Shown one piece after another: positions 15,130 through 23,744 of a stretch of DNA of 64,000 bases. The position numbers and the translations under genes were made by a program. How positions within the stretch are numbered: the first letter of the stretch is position 1; every line of letters starts with the position of its first letter. Origin of the DNA: an uncultured Robinsoniella sp. (GTDB lineage Bacteria > Bacillota > Clostridia > Lachnospirales > Lachnospiraceae); assembly GCA_900539655.1 (NCBI GenBank), contig UQCR01000022.1:3791-67790 (forward strand), in the 5' to 3' direction. Below the pieces are notes generated by a model. The model was not told the DNA's origin and made no database searches. It saw only the letters and a list, made by a program, of their open reading frames with translations.

Positions 15130-17142
15130 GTCATTTTTCAATTCATAATTCCAGGTTTTCAAAGAAAAATTGGGATTATAATAAGGATCTCCCTGTTTTA
15201 GCAGGGTCAGCCAATGACTTCTCATATACTCTATTTCCGATTGAAAACGCCTTACTTTTTCTTTGGTGTCTTCCGGTCCCCGAGTCTTTGACTCATGATG
15301 GTACATTTCCACAAAAGGATCGTAGACAACAAGATAGCCTGCTTTTCCAACTTTCAAACAAAAATCAACATCATTAAACGCTACCGCCAGCTTCTCTTCA
15401 AGTCCGCCAGCTTTTTCATATACATCGCGCCTAAACATCATACATGCAGCGGTTACCGCACTTAAATCCTGCTGCAGCCTTGCCTTATGCAGATATCCGC
15501 TATGGCTTTTAGGCAGGCCCACAAACATACTGCCCGCGATTCCGCCTATTCCCAGTACAATCCCGGCATGCTGGATGGTATCATCCGGATAATAAAGCCT
15601 TGCCCCTGTAATACCTACTTCTTCTCTCATGGCATGACCTAAAAATTCTTCAATCCACCCCGGCGTTATAACCGTAATATCATTATTCAGGCAGATGATA
15701 TATGCTCCTTTAGACCTGGCTATTCCAAAATTATTTATAGCCGAGTAATTAAAGTCCGGTGATTTTGAATTACTTCGTTCCGCAGAATGGTTACTTTCCG
15801 GATAAATTTTACTTTCTTGAGAAATATTACTTTTCAAAAAAGTGTAACTTTCCTTGTCCCAATATACTACCTGAATCCCATTTTGTCCATCCAAATTTTT
15901 ATAAAATGCAAAAGTTTTTTCTTCTTTACTATTATTTTCTACAATAATAATCTCATAATTCGGATAAGTTGTCTTTTCCCGGATGGAATTTAGACAGCTC
16001 TCTAGAATCTCCACATGATCTTTATTCGGTATGATAATCGACACCAGCGGCTGAGAAGCAACTTCATAAGTAACCCGGTAAAATCCCATATCTTTCGTAT
16101 GGCTGACGCTTCCCTTTACCCCACATCGCTCCAGATGTGCTTCTATCGCCCGTTTTCCGGCATCAAACGCATATGCTTTGCTTGCAGGATTGTCTGCCGT
16201 GGAAGCCTTGTGAATCCTCCAGTGGTACAGTACTCTGGGAACATGTATGACTTTTCTTCCTCTGCATACCGCCAGCCGGCCGGCAAGACTTTCCTGACCA
16301 GTTCCTGGATGGATATTGTCCACACTGTGGCCAGGCTCTACCCCCTTACTTGCCTCTTCGATGCAGCGAAACACAAAATCATAATCCTGCGCCCCTTCAA
16401 ATTCCCTGCTTAGCCCGCCTGTTTTTTCCACCAGGCTTCTCTTTACCACAAACAAATGGCAGATATAGTTATTGGATCTTAAAAGATCCAGATTAAAGTC
16501 CGGTTTAAAATGGGGCTGAAAATGTTCTGACAGGTCAGAAGTTACTTTATCTTCATCTGTATATAAAACCTCTGCCTCTTTATTCTTTTCTATTGCCTGG
16601 GCCACCTCATACAAAGCGTTTGGAGCCAGCAGGTCATCATGGTCAAATAATGCAATAAAATCTCCCCTTGCCATGGCAAATGCAGCGTTGGTATTATCTG
16701 CAATCCCCAGATTTTTTTCCAGTTTCTCATACCGGATTCTGGTATCTTTTTTGATATATTCCCCAATGACCTTTTCTGTCTGTAAATCGTCACCGCTGCC
16801 GTCAGCAATGCACAGCTCCCAATGGGGATAGCTCTGTACCAGAACCGATTCTATCATCTGGCGCAAAAATAACTCCGGCGTCCGGTAAACCGGAACTACC
16901 ACGCTTATGACTACCGGATTCTTCCAGTTTTGTTTTCTCTGCCGTTCCAGTTCCTCTGCTGTTGCCTTGTGCCGCTCAAACCAGACGGAATAGTCTACTT
17001 CAGTATGTTCGAAACGCTCTGTAAGCTTTACCGTAAATTCTTTGAAACCATAATGCTTCAGATACAGGCAAGCCTTTTTTATATTATAGGGTGATAGCCG
17101 TTTTACCAGCTTTCCCCAGTCAACCTTGGCATGTTTACTCAT
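15127..17142 (-). CDS. Large tandem-domain GT2 glycosyltransferase
   Basis: About 671 residues with two GT2 domains. Domain 1 begins near residue 65 (PVVISVVVPVYRTPELFL) and has ALFDHDDLLAPNAL and LYTDEDKV; domain 2 begins near residue 365 (PLVSIIIPNKDHVEIL) and has ICLNNDITVITPGWIEEF. Such proteins add two sugars or a repeating pair to a growing chain on the cytoplasmic side. Compared with the two paralogues at 21.3 and 23.7 kb, it has two in-frame insertions: about 25-30 residues in domain 1 (around GVEPGHSVDNIHPGTGQESL), and about 33 residues in domain 2 made of six-residue repeats just before NYSAINNFG. The ATG at 17142 is used, just after the palindromic repeat at the end of wecE. Confidence 0.9.
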   Translation of the reverse strand: MSKHAKVDWGKLVKRLSPYNIKKACLYLKHYGFKEFTVKLTERFEHTEVDYSVWFERHKATAEELERQRKQNWKNPVVISVVVPVYRTPELFLRQMIESVLVQSYPHWELCIADGSGDDLQTEKVIGEYIKKDTRIRYEKLEKNLGIADNTNAAFAMARGDFIALFDHDDLLAPNALYEVAQAIEKNKEAEVLYTDEDKVTSDLSEHFQPHFKPDFNLDLLRSNNYICHLFVVKRSLVEKTGGLSREFEGAQDYDFVFRCIEEASKGVEPGHSVDNIHPGTGQESLAGRLAVCRGRKVIHVPRVLYHWRIHKASTADNPASKAYAFDAGKRAIEAHLERCGVKGSVSHTKDMGFYRVTYEVASQPLVSIIIPNKDHVEILESCLNSIREKTTYPNYEIIIVENNSKEEKTFAFYKNLDGQNGIQVVYWDKESYTFLKSNISQESKIYPESNHSAERSNSKSPDFNYSAINNFGIARSKGAYIICLNNDITVITPGWIEEFLGHAMREEVGITGARLYYPDDTIQHAGIVLGIGGIAGSMFVGLPKSHSGYLHKARLQQDLSAVTAACMMFRRDVYEKAGGLEEKLAVAFNDVDFCLKVGKAGYLVVYDPFVEMYHHESKTRGPEDTKEKVRRFQSEIEYMRSHWLTLLKQGDPYYNPNFSLKTWNYELKND
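15763..15852 (-). repeat. Five degenerate 18-bp repeats inside a GT2 gene
   Basis: Read on the minus strand, five 18-base units start GAAAGTTAC, AAAAGTAAT, GAAAGTAAA, GAAAGTAAC and GAACGAAGT. They encode the hexapeptides ESYTFL, KSNISQ, ESKIYP, ESNHSA and ERSNSK. The array is absent from the two paralogous GT2 proteins in the window and keeps the frame open. Confidence 0.8.
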
Positions 17143-18316
17143 TTTTATTCCCATTGCCTATTGCAGCCTGACCTGCAATAATGCCACCTCCTATGAAGAA
17201 ACTTTTTATTGTTTTTACCACATGTTCCAAATCCTTTTCTTCCAGACCATAATACATCGGAAGCCGCAAAAGGCGTTCGCTTTCCACAGTTGTATACCGG
17301 TCTTCTCCAAAAAACCGTCCAAAACGAATACCAGCCGGTGCCGTATGCAGGGGTATGTAATGAAACACACTATGTATACTATTATCATGTAGATAAGCGA
17401 TTAATCTGCTTCTCACTTCCAGGTTCTCTACTTTAATATAGTACATATGGGCATTGTGTACAGCATATTCCGGAACCCATGGCTGGCTTATATATCCCTG
17501 GTCAGCCAGTTCTTTTAAGCCTTCCTGGTAATACGTATAGCTTCGCATCCTGTCTCGCGTGATTTCATCTGCTATTTCCAGCTGCGCATAGAGGTAAGCC
17601 GCATTCATATCACTTGGCAGATAAGAGGACCCGTAATTTACCCAGGTATATTTATCAATCTGCCCCCGGAAAAATTTACTCCGGTTCGTTCCCTTTTCCC
17701 TTAGTATTTCCGCTTTTTCACGATATTCATCCTTCTGGAATAAAATCGCTCCGCCTTCTCCCATGGAGTAATTCTTTGTCTCATGAAAGCTGTAACAGCC
17801 AAAATCTCCGATTGTGCCAAGTGCTGTGCCTTTATAGTAAGCATCCACACCCTGTGCAGCATCTTCAATTACAATCAGATGGTGTCTTTTAGCAATAGCC
17901 ATAATTTCATCCATGGCACATGCAACCCCGGCATAATGAACTGGGACAATTGCTTTGGTTCTTTCCGTTATCGCTTCTTCAATCAGCCGTTCGTCCATAT
18001 TCATGGTTTCAGGACGAACATCCACAAATACCAGCTTTGCGCCCTGTAATACGAAAGCATCCGCAGTGGAAACGAATGTATACGCCGGCATAATCACTTC
18101 ATCTCCCGGCTTTATTCCAGCCAGAAAAGCCGCCATTTCAAGTGCATGGGTACAGGATGTAGTGAGCAGCGTATGCTTCACCTGAAAACGCTCTTCCATC
18201 CACCTAGAACACTTTCTGGTAAATTTTCCGTCTCCGCTGATTTTTCTTGCATCAATCGCTTCTTTTATATAGTCCAGTTCTTTTCCTGTAAATGGTGGTA
18301 CATTAAAATCGATCAT
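17135..18316 (-). CDS. wecE: dTDP-4-amino-4,6-dideoxygalactose transaminase (WecE)
   Basis: PLP-dependent DegT/DnrJ/EryC1 aminotransferase of about 393 residues, colinear with E. coli WecE. WecE transfers the amino group of glutamate to dTDP-4-keto-6-deoxy-D-glucose, giving dTDP-Fuc4N. Signatures include NVPPFTGKELDYIKEAI at the start, GDEVIMPAYTFVSTADAFVL, VPVHYAGVACAMDEIMAI, VIEDAAQGVDAYYKG and the PLP lysine in CYSFHETKNYSMGEGGAI. The start is the ATG behind AGGAAAGAAGAG. The family normally ends near the Phe-Phe of KTIKSFF; here about 19 extra residues (IGGGIIAGQAAIGNGNKNE) come from a palindromic repeat that also occurs before rmlC. Its substrate would be made by RmlA and RmlB, encoded near 31-33 kb. 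Confidence 0.92.
   Translation of the reverse strand: MIDFNVPPFTGKELDYIKEAIDARKISGDGKFTRKCSRWMEERFQVKHTLLTTSCTHALEMAAFLAGIKPGDEVIMPAYTFVSTADAFVLQGAKLVFVDVRPETMNMDERLIEEAITERTKAIVPVHYAGVACAMDEIMAIAKRHHLIVIEDAAQGVDAYYKGTALGTIGDFGCYSFHETKNYSMGEGGAILFQKDEYREKAEILREKGTNRSKFFRGQIDKYTWVNYGSSYLPSDMNAAYLYAQLEIADEITRDRMRSYTYYQEGLKELADQGYISQPWVPEYAVHNAHMYYIKVENLEVRSRLIAYLHDNSIHSVFHYIPLHTAPAGIRFGRFFGEDRYTTVESERLLRLPMYYGLEEKDLEHVVKTIKSFFIGGGIIAGQAAIGNGNKNE
17150..17187 (-). repeat. 38-bp palindromic repeat, copy at the wecE 3' end
   Basis: Minus strand layout: GTGGCA, two bases, ATTGCAGG, a short spacer, CTGCAAT, two bases, GCAATGGG. The next ATG follows 8 bases after the element, exactly as in the copy at 30656-30693. 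It encodes most of the C-terminal extension of WecE and ends just before the next gene's start. Confidence 0.8.
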
Positions 18317-18320
18317 TTCA

Positions 18321-21086
18321 CTACTCTTCTTTCCTAGTGTGTGTTTCAAAATTATACCTTCTATTTCTACTTATCCTTATGTTCCATACCAGCATTGAAA
18401 TAAATATAATACAGCTTAAAATGCTGACAATTACACCTTCTTTGAATAATGGAGCCTCAAATATGACATTTACCTCGTGGCTGCCAGCCGGTGTCTGAAA
18501 AGCAATAAAACCGTAGTCTGCCCTTTTTATTTCCTGCTTAATTCCATCTAAATATACAGACCAGCCTTTTTCAAAAGGAATTGCCAACATCACCATGCCA
18601 TTTTCAGGCGCTTCTATTCTGCCTGTGAGCATGCTGTCCCTTTTTGGATCTGTAAATTCAATTTTTGCTTCTTCATTATATGCAACGGATTCTTTATATC
18701 CATAAGCCGACACATTAGTAAGCTTTGCATTTACTTTTCCTTCATTAATCTGTATCGTGATTTTTTCGGTGTCCGGCAAAATGTTAATTGCAATATTTTT
18801 CGGTTCATCTTTTCTCACATACACTTTGTAATGGCGGTCATCATTGGTACTGATTTCCACATAGGTGGGGAAATCCACCTCTAATGTAAATTCAAGCTTC
18901 GCTCTTTGGTATTTACCGAAAGACTTCTGATTAAGCGGAAGATAAATAAAATGCTGGTCATAAGCCGTAATTTCGCTTCCGGATATCTGGCATGCCGATG
19001 TATCTATTTTATCATATGAGATCAAATCTGCGGCCTTTTTCTTATGGTATTTCTTTAACTGTTCACCGGATATACGCATTCCACTGTCCAGCTCGCCATC
19101 CGGATCGTCCAATACCAGTACCTCAGATAATAATCCCTCCACGTCCAGCTGGCCGCGTTTGCCTGTAAACCCCTGCTCTTCCATGGTCTTCGTAAAAAAT
19201 TTACCAATGGAAGCTGTTTTTTCATTTCTATAGATATAGATATCTCCTACTTCACGCAAAAACTGATATCCGTCCACATTAAGGTCATTTGTCTTTGTCA
19301 GAATATATTTCACACCACAAAGAGCTGCCAGATCACTGTCATGAACTGCATTTTTAAACTGGTAATGATTGATATCACCCAGACTGTACAGCTGTGGCCA
19401 TATACGGTCTACAAATGCTGCTATATTCCCGTTCTGGGTAGAATTATAAGTACTGACCCCATGATAATACTGTGCCAGTGAATCCATACTGTGGGATGCA
19501 GATACAAAATCCTTCTCTACTCTGTAAAAAGAAGAATCTATGGACTTTAAATATGCCAGAGCTTCCTCTACAGAAGAATGATAGGTTCCAGCAAAATAAG
19601 ATGCATCGTCTTTTTTAACGGTATCCCGGTTCTTATAGTTCAATGCCGTATCGCTGGTGACATTAAAGAAAAGAAGTACCACCAGCATCAGGTATAGATT
19701 TGTGGAAGGCACCTTCCACTTTTTCTGTACAAACAGCCAAAGGATTACCGCCATGCCTAATCCGCTCACCAGCATATAAAAAGCATTTTCTGCATAACCT
19801 ATTTCTTTCAGAAACGTATAGGCCCTGCCATATACCGCCAGAATGCCAATGCCGGCTGCTGCCAGTCCCAGAATACTTAATTTCTTTTCCTTAATGATCC
19901 GATCCAGCATCATTGCGCTGACCAGTGCAAAAAGAGGCATAAATAAAAAGGTGTGTCTTGAGAATTCATATGAAAACCCGTTAAATACAATGCTTCCACA
20001 CTTTAGTCCAATACTGAGAGCGACCAGTCCCACTGCCGCATACTGAGTTATTTTATGCTTTTTATCCGTATTCTGCCTGTGTATGGTAAACAAATACTGG
20101 ATCAACAGAATGACAAACAGAGTGGACATAAATAAATGAATATCCTCATAATAGTTTGAAAATCCACTGTAAGAATAAGTGGATCCCGACTGCAGGTTAC
20201 TGGAAAACAGATTGTATATTGCCGTCTTGTAGTAATCTTTCGGCCATAAACTTACAGACTCCAGCAACCGCTGCGACAGGCTTGTGGTTGAATCCAGCCT
20301 TGCACTGGTTCCAAACAGCAGTGCCGCAACCGGGAACAGGTTAATTGCTCCCATACCCACACCTAACAGCATAAAGCATCCATCACTGATTAGCAGCACT
20401 ATTTTTTCTTTGATTTTCCTCCCGTTTATCTGAATCAGCCGGAAACACAAATAGATACCGCCTCCCAACAGGCACATATAACCCCAATATAAGCTTCCAA
20501 AAACTATGACGCCGCAGACTGCTGCGAGTAGAAGCCTGTATTTTTTTCCAATCAGCGTCTTTTCTAAACAGAATAACAGCAGCGGGAAGAACACCACTAC
20601 TGTTGCAAACTGATAATGCTGTCCCCAGACCACCATGAAGCCGCTGAATGCATACATAAATCCTGCAAGCATCTTTGCATATTCCGATAGTGAAAAGCAG
20701 GATAAATAATAATATACTGCAATGCCCGCAAGAACAATCTTCAGAATCTGAAAGTACACCAGATAAGATGCCAGATGCTCCGGTCCAAATACTACGCCCA
20801 AAAGGTAAAGCACCATCAAAAAGGGATCCGTCAGGTTTAAGCCAAACATGTTCACCCCAAAACCATTATTAAAATCCCACAGGGAGAAGCTCCCACCCCG
20901 CAGATGATTCACAATCGTATTGTACTGCATCAGGTACTGCTGCTTAGTATCAGAACCAATGTCTCCAAAGACAAATGTTTCATTTCCAAATATATAACTC
21001 TGAAACACAAGAAGACAGGCACCTAAAATGATCAGGCTTAAAATTCCTGCCGTCTTGAAACTGCTTGTATTTCTCCCCTGTACCAT
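18321..21086 (-). CDS. YfhO family membrane protein (GT-C like)
   Basis: About 921 residues. The N-terminal half has about 12 membrane segments, starting GILSLIILGACLLVFQSYIF; after the first segment comes the loop FGDIGSDTKQQYL, then GSFSLWDFNNGFG, typical of YfhO proteins. The C-terminal half is extracellular and beta-rich (VDFPTYVEISTNDD; LAIPFEKGWSVYLDG), ending with one more membrane helix and a basic tail. YfhO proteins in Bacillus and Listeria use undecaprenyl-phosphate sugars to glycosylate wall or lipoteichoic acids outside the cell. The start is the ATG behind GGGAGGA; a longer frame runs into the intergenic repeats. It is upstream of wecE in the same run. Two further paralogues lie at 33-38.7 kb. 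Confidence 0.85.
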   Translation of the reverse strand: MVQGRNTSSFKTAGILSLIILGACLLVFQSYIFGNETFVFGDIGSDTKQQYLMQYNTIVNHLRGGSFSLWDFNNGFGVNMFGLNLTDPFLMVLYLLGVVFGPEHLASYLVYFQILKIVLAGIAVYYYLSCFSLSEYAKMLAGFMYAFSGFMVVWGQHYQFATVVVFFPLLLFCLEKTLIGKKYRLLLAAVCGVIVFGSLYWGYMCLLGGGIYLCFRLIQINGRKIKEKIVLLISDGCFMLLGVGMGAINLFPVAALLFGTSARLDSTTSLSQRLLESVSLWPKDYYKTAIYNLFSSNLQSGSTYSYSGFSNYYEDIHLFMSTLFVILLIQYLFTIHRQNTDKKHKITQYAAVGLVALSIGLKCGSIVFNGFSYEFSRHTFLFMPLFALVSAMMLDRIIKEKKLSILGLAAAGIGILAVYGRAYTFLKEIGYAENAFYMLVSGLGMAVILWLFVQKKWKVPSTNLYLMLVVLLFFNVTSDTALNYKNRDTVKKDDASYFAGTYHSSVEEALAYLKSIDSSFYRVEKDFVSASHSMDSLAQYYHGVSTYNSTQNGNIAAFVDRIWPQLYSLGDINHYQFKNAVHDSDLAALCGVKYILTKTNDLNVDGYQFLREVGDIYIYRNEKTASIGKFFTKTMEEQGFTGKRGQLDVEGLLSEVLVLDDPDGELDSGMRISGEQLKKYHKKKAADLISYDKIDTSACQISGSEITAYDQHFIYLPLNQKSFGKYQRAKLEFTLEVDFPTYVEISTNDDRHYKVYVRKDEPKNIAINILPDTEKITIQINEGKVNAKLTNVSAYGYKESVAYNEEAKIEFTDPKRDSMLTGRIEAPENGMVMLAIPFEKGWSVYLDGIKQEIKRADYGFIAFQTPAGSHEVNVIFEAPLFKEGVIVSILSCIIFISMLVWNIRISRNRRYNFETHTRKEE

Positions 21087-21260
21087 ACGTTCCTCCCAGT
21101 TTATTGTTGATTGCCTAAAGTCAAATGGACGCGCCAGCGCGTCCGTCTGCCCATTGCTGCAATGGTAAATGTCCATGCAAGCATGTCATTTTGCCCGTTG
21201 CTTTCGGAAAAATTTCCCGCAATATTGGCTGCCAACTCATACTTTCAATTAAACTTTCCT
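21087..21260 (-). repeat. Intergenic segment with degenerate palindromic repeats
   Basis: This 174-base gap holds an 8-pair hairpin GGACGCGC/GCGCGTCC (21127-21144). It also has stretches like the 38-bp palindromic element: ATTGCAGCAATGGGCA at about 21148-21163, and a GGCAGCCAATATTGCGGG ... GCAACGGGCAAAATG pattern at about 21187-21233. They appear to be decayed copies. No gene is supported here. Confidence 0.4.
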
Positions 21261-23708
21261 TTAAACTTTCAACGAAAAATCCGCCTTGTCTAACGATAAA
21301 TTCACGTTGTAATAAGGATCTCCCTTTTCCAGTATATCCGGCCATTTTGCAAGGAACCGGTTGGCCTCCCTGTTAAACCGCTGGACTTTGTCCGGGGTAT
21401 CCTCATATCCCCTGGATTTGGACTCATAATGATAAAGCTCCGCATATGGGTTATATACCACTAACTTACCCAATGCCCTGATTTTGAGGCAGAAGTCTAT
21501 ATCATTAAATGCGACCTGAAGACTCTCGTCAAATCCGCCGGCTTCTTCAAACACACTTCTTTTAACCATCATACATGCCGCTGTTACTGCACTTAAATCA
21601 GCCGCGCAGATAATTCTGGAAAAATACCCGTTATCCTCCCGCATACTGCCGATAAATGCATGTCCTGCGATACCACCAAAGCCAATGATAACGCCTGCAT
21701 GCTGAATGGTGTTGTCCTCAAAATAAAGTCTGGCTCCCACAGCTCCCACATCAGGCCTCATACAGTAGCCAAGCATTTCTTCCAGACAGCCATTATTGAT
21801 AATCTCCGTATCATTATTTAAAAACAGCAGGTAGTCTCCTTTTGCATGCCTGACACCGAAATTATTAATCCCGGAATAGTTAAATACGTCTTTCCAGCAG
21901 ACCACATGCACACATGGATGCTCTGCTTCCAGTTTACTGTAATAAGCAAAAGTCTCTTTTTCCGTACTGTTATTTTCCACTATAATGAATTCTATATTTG
22001 GGTAAGCCGATTTGGTTAAAATGGATTGAACACATTTATCCAGATCAGCAGAATGGTCTTTGTTAGGAATAATAATCGATATCAGCGGTTTCTCATTTGG
22101 TATGACAAATCTGGTCTTATACAGGCCCAGATATTCTCCGTTTGTAACTACCGCTTCGATGCCAAGCCTGTCATAATGTGCCTGCACCGCACGTTTTCCC
22201 GCCTCAAAAGCATAGAGCTTGCTCTCTGGGTTTTCCGCAGTGGAATCCTTGTGGGCACGCCAATGATAAAGTGCTTTTGGAATATGGCAGATCTCTTTTG
22301 CCTGTTCCACACACCTTAAAATAAAGTCATAATCCTGTGCACCGTCAAACTCCTGCCGCAGACAGCCCACCTGCTTCAAAAGCTCTTTTTTCACAACAAA
22401 CAAATGGCTGATATAATTCATACTGCATAGTAAATCAATGTTAAAATCTGATTTGAAATGGGGCTGGAAATATTCCTTCCCATTCATTGTTATTTTATCT
22501 TCATCCGTATAAAGCACATCTATACGGGGATTTTCGTTCACAGCTTTTACGCACTCAAACAATGCATTTGGCGCCAGCAGATCGTCATGATCTGCAAATG
22601 CGATATAATTACCCGTTGCAATCTGAATTGCACAATTGGTATTTTCTGATATCTGCATTTGTCTTTTCGTATAAATTACCTTTATTCTGGAATCTTTTTT
22701 CTGTAATTCATTCAAGGTATCGGTTAGAGGCGAATCCTCTCCGCTTCCATCGGAAAAACATAATTCAAAATTTTCGTAGGTCTGGTTTTGTATGGATTCT
22801 ACAAATTCCTTCAAATAGGGAATAGGTGTCTTATATAATGGAACTACTATACTGATCAGAGGCCTGCGCTCAAACTTAGTACGTCGTTGTTCCTCCAATT
22901 CCTCTCTGGAAATGAAATGTTTCTTTCTCCATTTTCCATAGTTTTCTTCAATATGGAGATCCACACGCATTACTTTTTCAATCGTGCGCTTGATGGCACG
23001 TTCCAGGCCGTTTCTTTTTAGGTATGCCATGCCTTTTGTAAAATAGGATGGCTGCCCTGCTTTTCCTGCTGCAGAAGAACCTACCGTATAGCCGGACTTA
23101 AGTCCGCTTGCCGATACGGTGATCTTCACCTTTGAGGAAGCAGGCTTCTGGTATTCCAGCTGGAAACCTGCCTGGCTACATAGATGCCCCTCCGGAAAAT
23201 TACCAGCCAGATCCACACGCTGGTGGAATTTTATTTCGGCTTCTATCCTGGTGCCTTTTTTATCCTGCACTTCTATTTGATATGGATCCTTAGATGCCGC
23301 CCAGCCGCTGACCGACATTTTACCACCGGCACTTTCGCTGATGGCGTCAACACAGAAGTTTACTTCATTTTGCTGTTTCAAAAGGTTAGATGCAGGAAGC
23401 CTGTATATCTGCTTCTGCTCCTCCTCAACCTTTTGGAATACGGATAATTTTTTATAGGAACCGATTTCTTTTGGAAGCTTAATCCATATAAAATACTCCC
23501 GATCAATCTCCAGCCCCTTAGCCAGATATTTTTTCCGCACCTCTATCCCCGATAAGTCAGTAACCTTTACCGGAAGCCGCTCCCGGTCCATATATGCAAA
23601 AATATTCTTACCGGTGATTTCATCCCCCTCACAAATTCCCTGCAAGACATAGCAGTCCCTGTGCTCCAGATGAAATCTGGCTATCTGTACATTAAATAAT
23701 CTGTCCAT
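21261..23708 (-). CDS. Large tandem-domain GT2 glycosyltransferase with N-terminal beta domain
   Basis: 815 residues. The first 240 have no recognised enzyme motif and look beta-rich, possibly a carbohydrate- or protein-binding module (segments such as NVQIARFHLEHRDCYVLQG and VSGWAASKDPYQIEVQD). GT2 domain 1 begins near residue 285 (PLISIVVPLYKTPIPYLKEF) with AFADHDDLLAPNAL and LYTDEDKITM. Domain 2 begins near residue 560 (PLISIIIPNKDHSADLDKCV) with LLFLNNDTEIINNGCLEEML and VAFNDIDFCLKIRALGK. It adds sugars to the lipid-linked chain in the cytoplasm. ATG with AGGAGG upstream. Closely related to the proteins encoded at 15.1 and 23.7 kb. Confidence 0.92.
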   Translation of the reverse strand: MDRLFNVQIARFHLEHRDCYVLQGICEGDEITGKNIFAYMDRERLPVKVTDLSGIEVRKKYLAKGLEIDREYFIWIKLPKEIGSYKKLSVFQKVEEEQKQIYRLPASNLLKQQNEVNFCVDAISESAGGKMSVSGWAASKDPYQIEVQDKKGTRIEAEIKFHQRVDLAGNFPEGHLCSQAGFQLEYQKPASSKVKITVSASGLKSGYTVGSSAAGKAGQPSYFTKGMAYLKRNGLERAIKRTIEKVMRVDLHIEENYGKWRKKHFISREELEEQRRTKFERRPLISIVVPLYKTPIPYLKEFVESIQNQTYENFELCFSDGSGEDSPLTDTLNELQKKDSRIKVIYTKRQMQISENTNCAIQIATGNYIAFADHDDLLAPNALFECVKAVNENPRIDVLYTDEDKITMNGKEYFQPHFKSDFNIDLLCSMNYISHLFVVKKELLKQVGCLRQEFDGAQDYDFILRCVEQAKEICHIPKALYHWRAHKDSTAENPESKLYAFEAGKRAVQAHYDRLGIEAVVTNGEYLGLYKTRFVIPNEKPLISIIIPNKDHSADLDKCVQSILTKSAYPNIEFIIVENNSTEKETFAYYSKLEAEHPCVHVVCWKDVFNYSGINNFGVRHAKGDYLLFLNNDTEIINNGCLEEMLGYCMRPDVGAVGARLYFEDNTIQHAGVIIGFGGIAGHAFIGSMREDNGYFSRIICAADLSAVTAACMMVKRSVFEEAGGFDESLQVAFNDIDFCLKIRALGKLVVYNPYAELYHYESKSRGYEDTPDKVQRFNREANRFLAKWPDILEKGDPYYNVNLSLDKADFSLKV

Positions 23709-23744
23709 CCGTATCCTCCTAAATTCATGACCGCAGCCTGCCGG

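Noticed and set aside
15763..15852. CRISPR-like direct repeats
   Set aside because: Units are 18 bases, without spacers, in frame inside a glycosyltransferase gene; this is a coding tandem repeat.
21121..21376. Plus-strand reading frames around the palindromic repeats
   Set aside because: They overlap the end of the tandem GT2 gene, have no ribosome binding site and encode no recognisable sequence.
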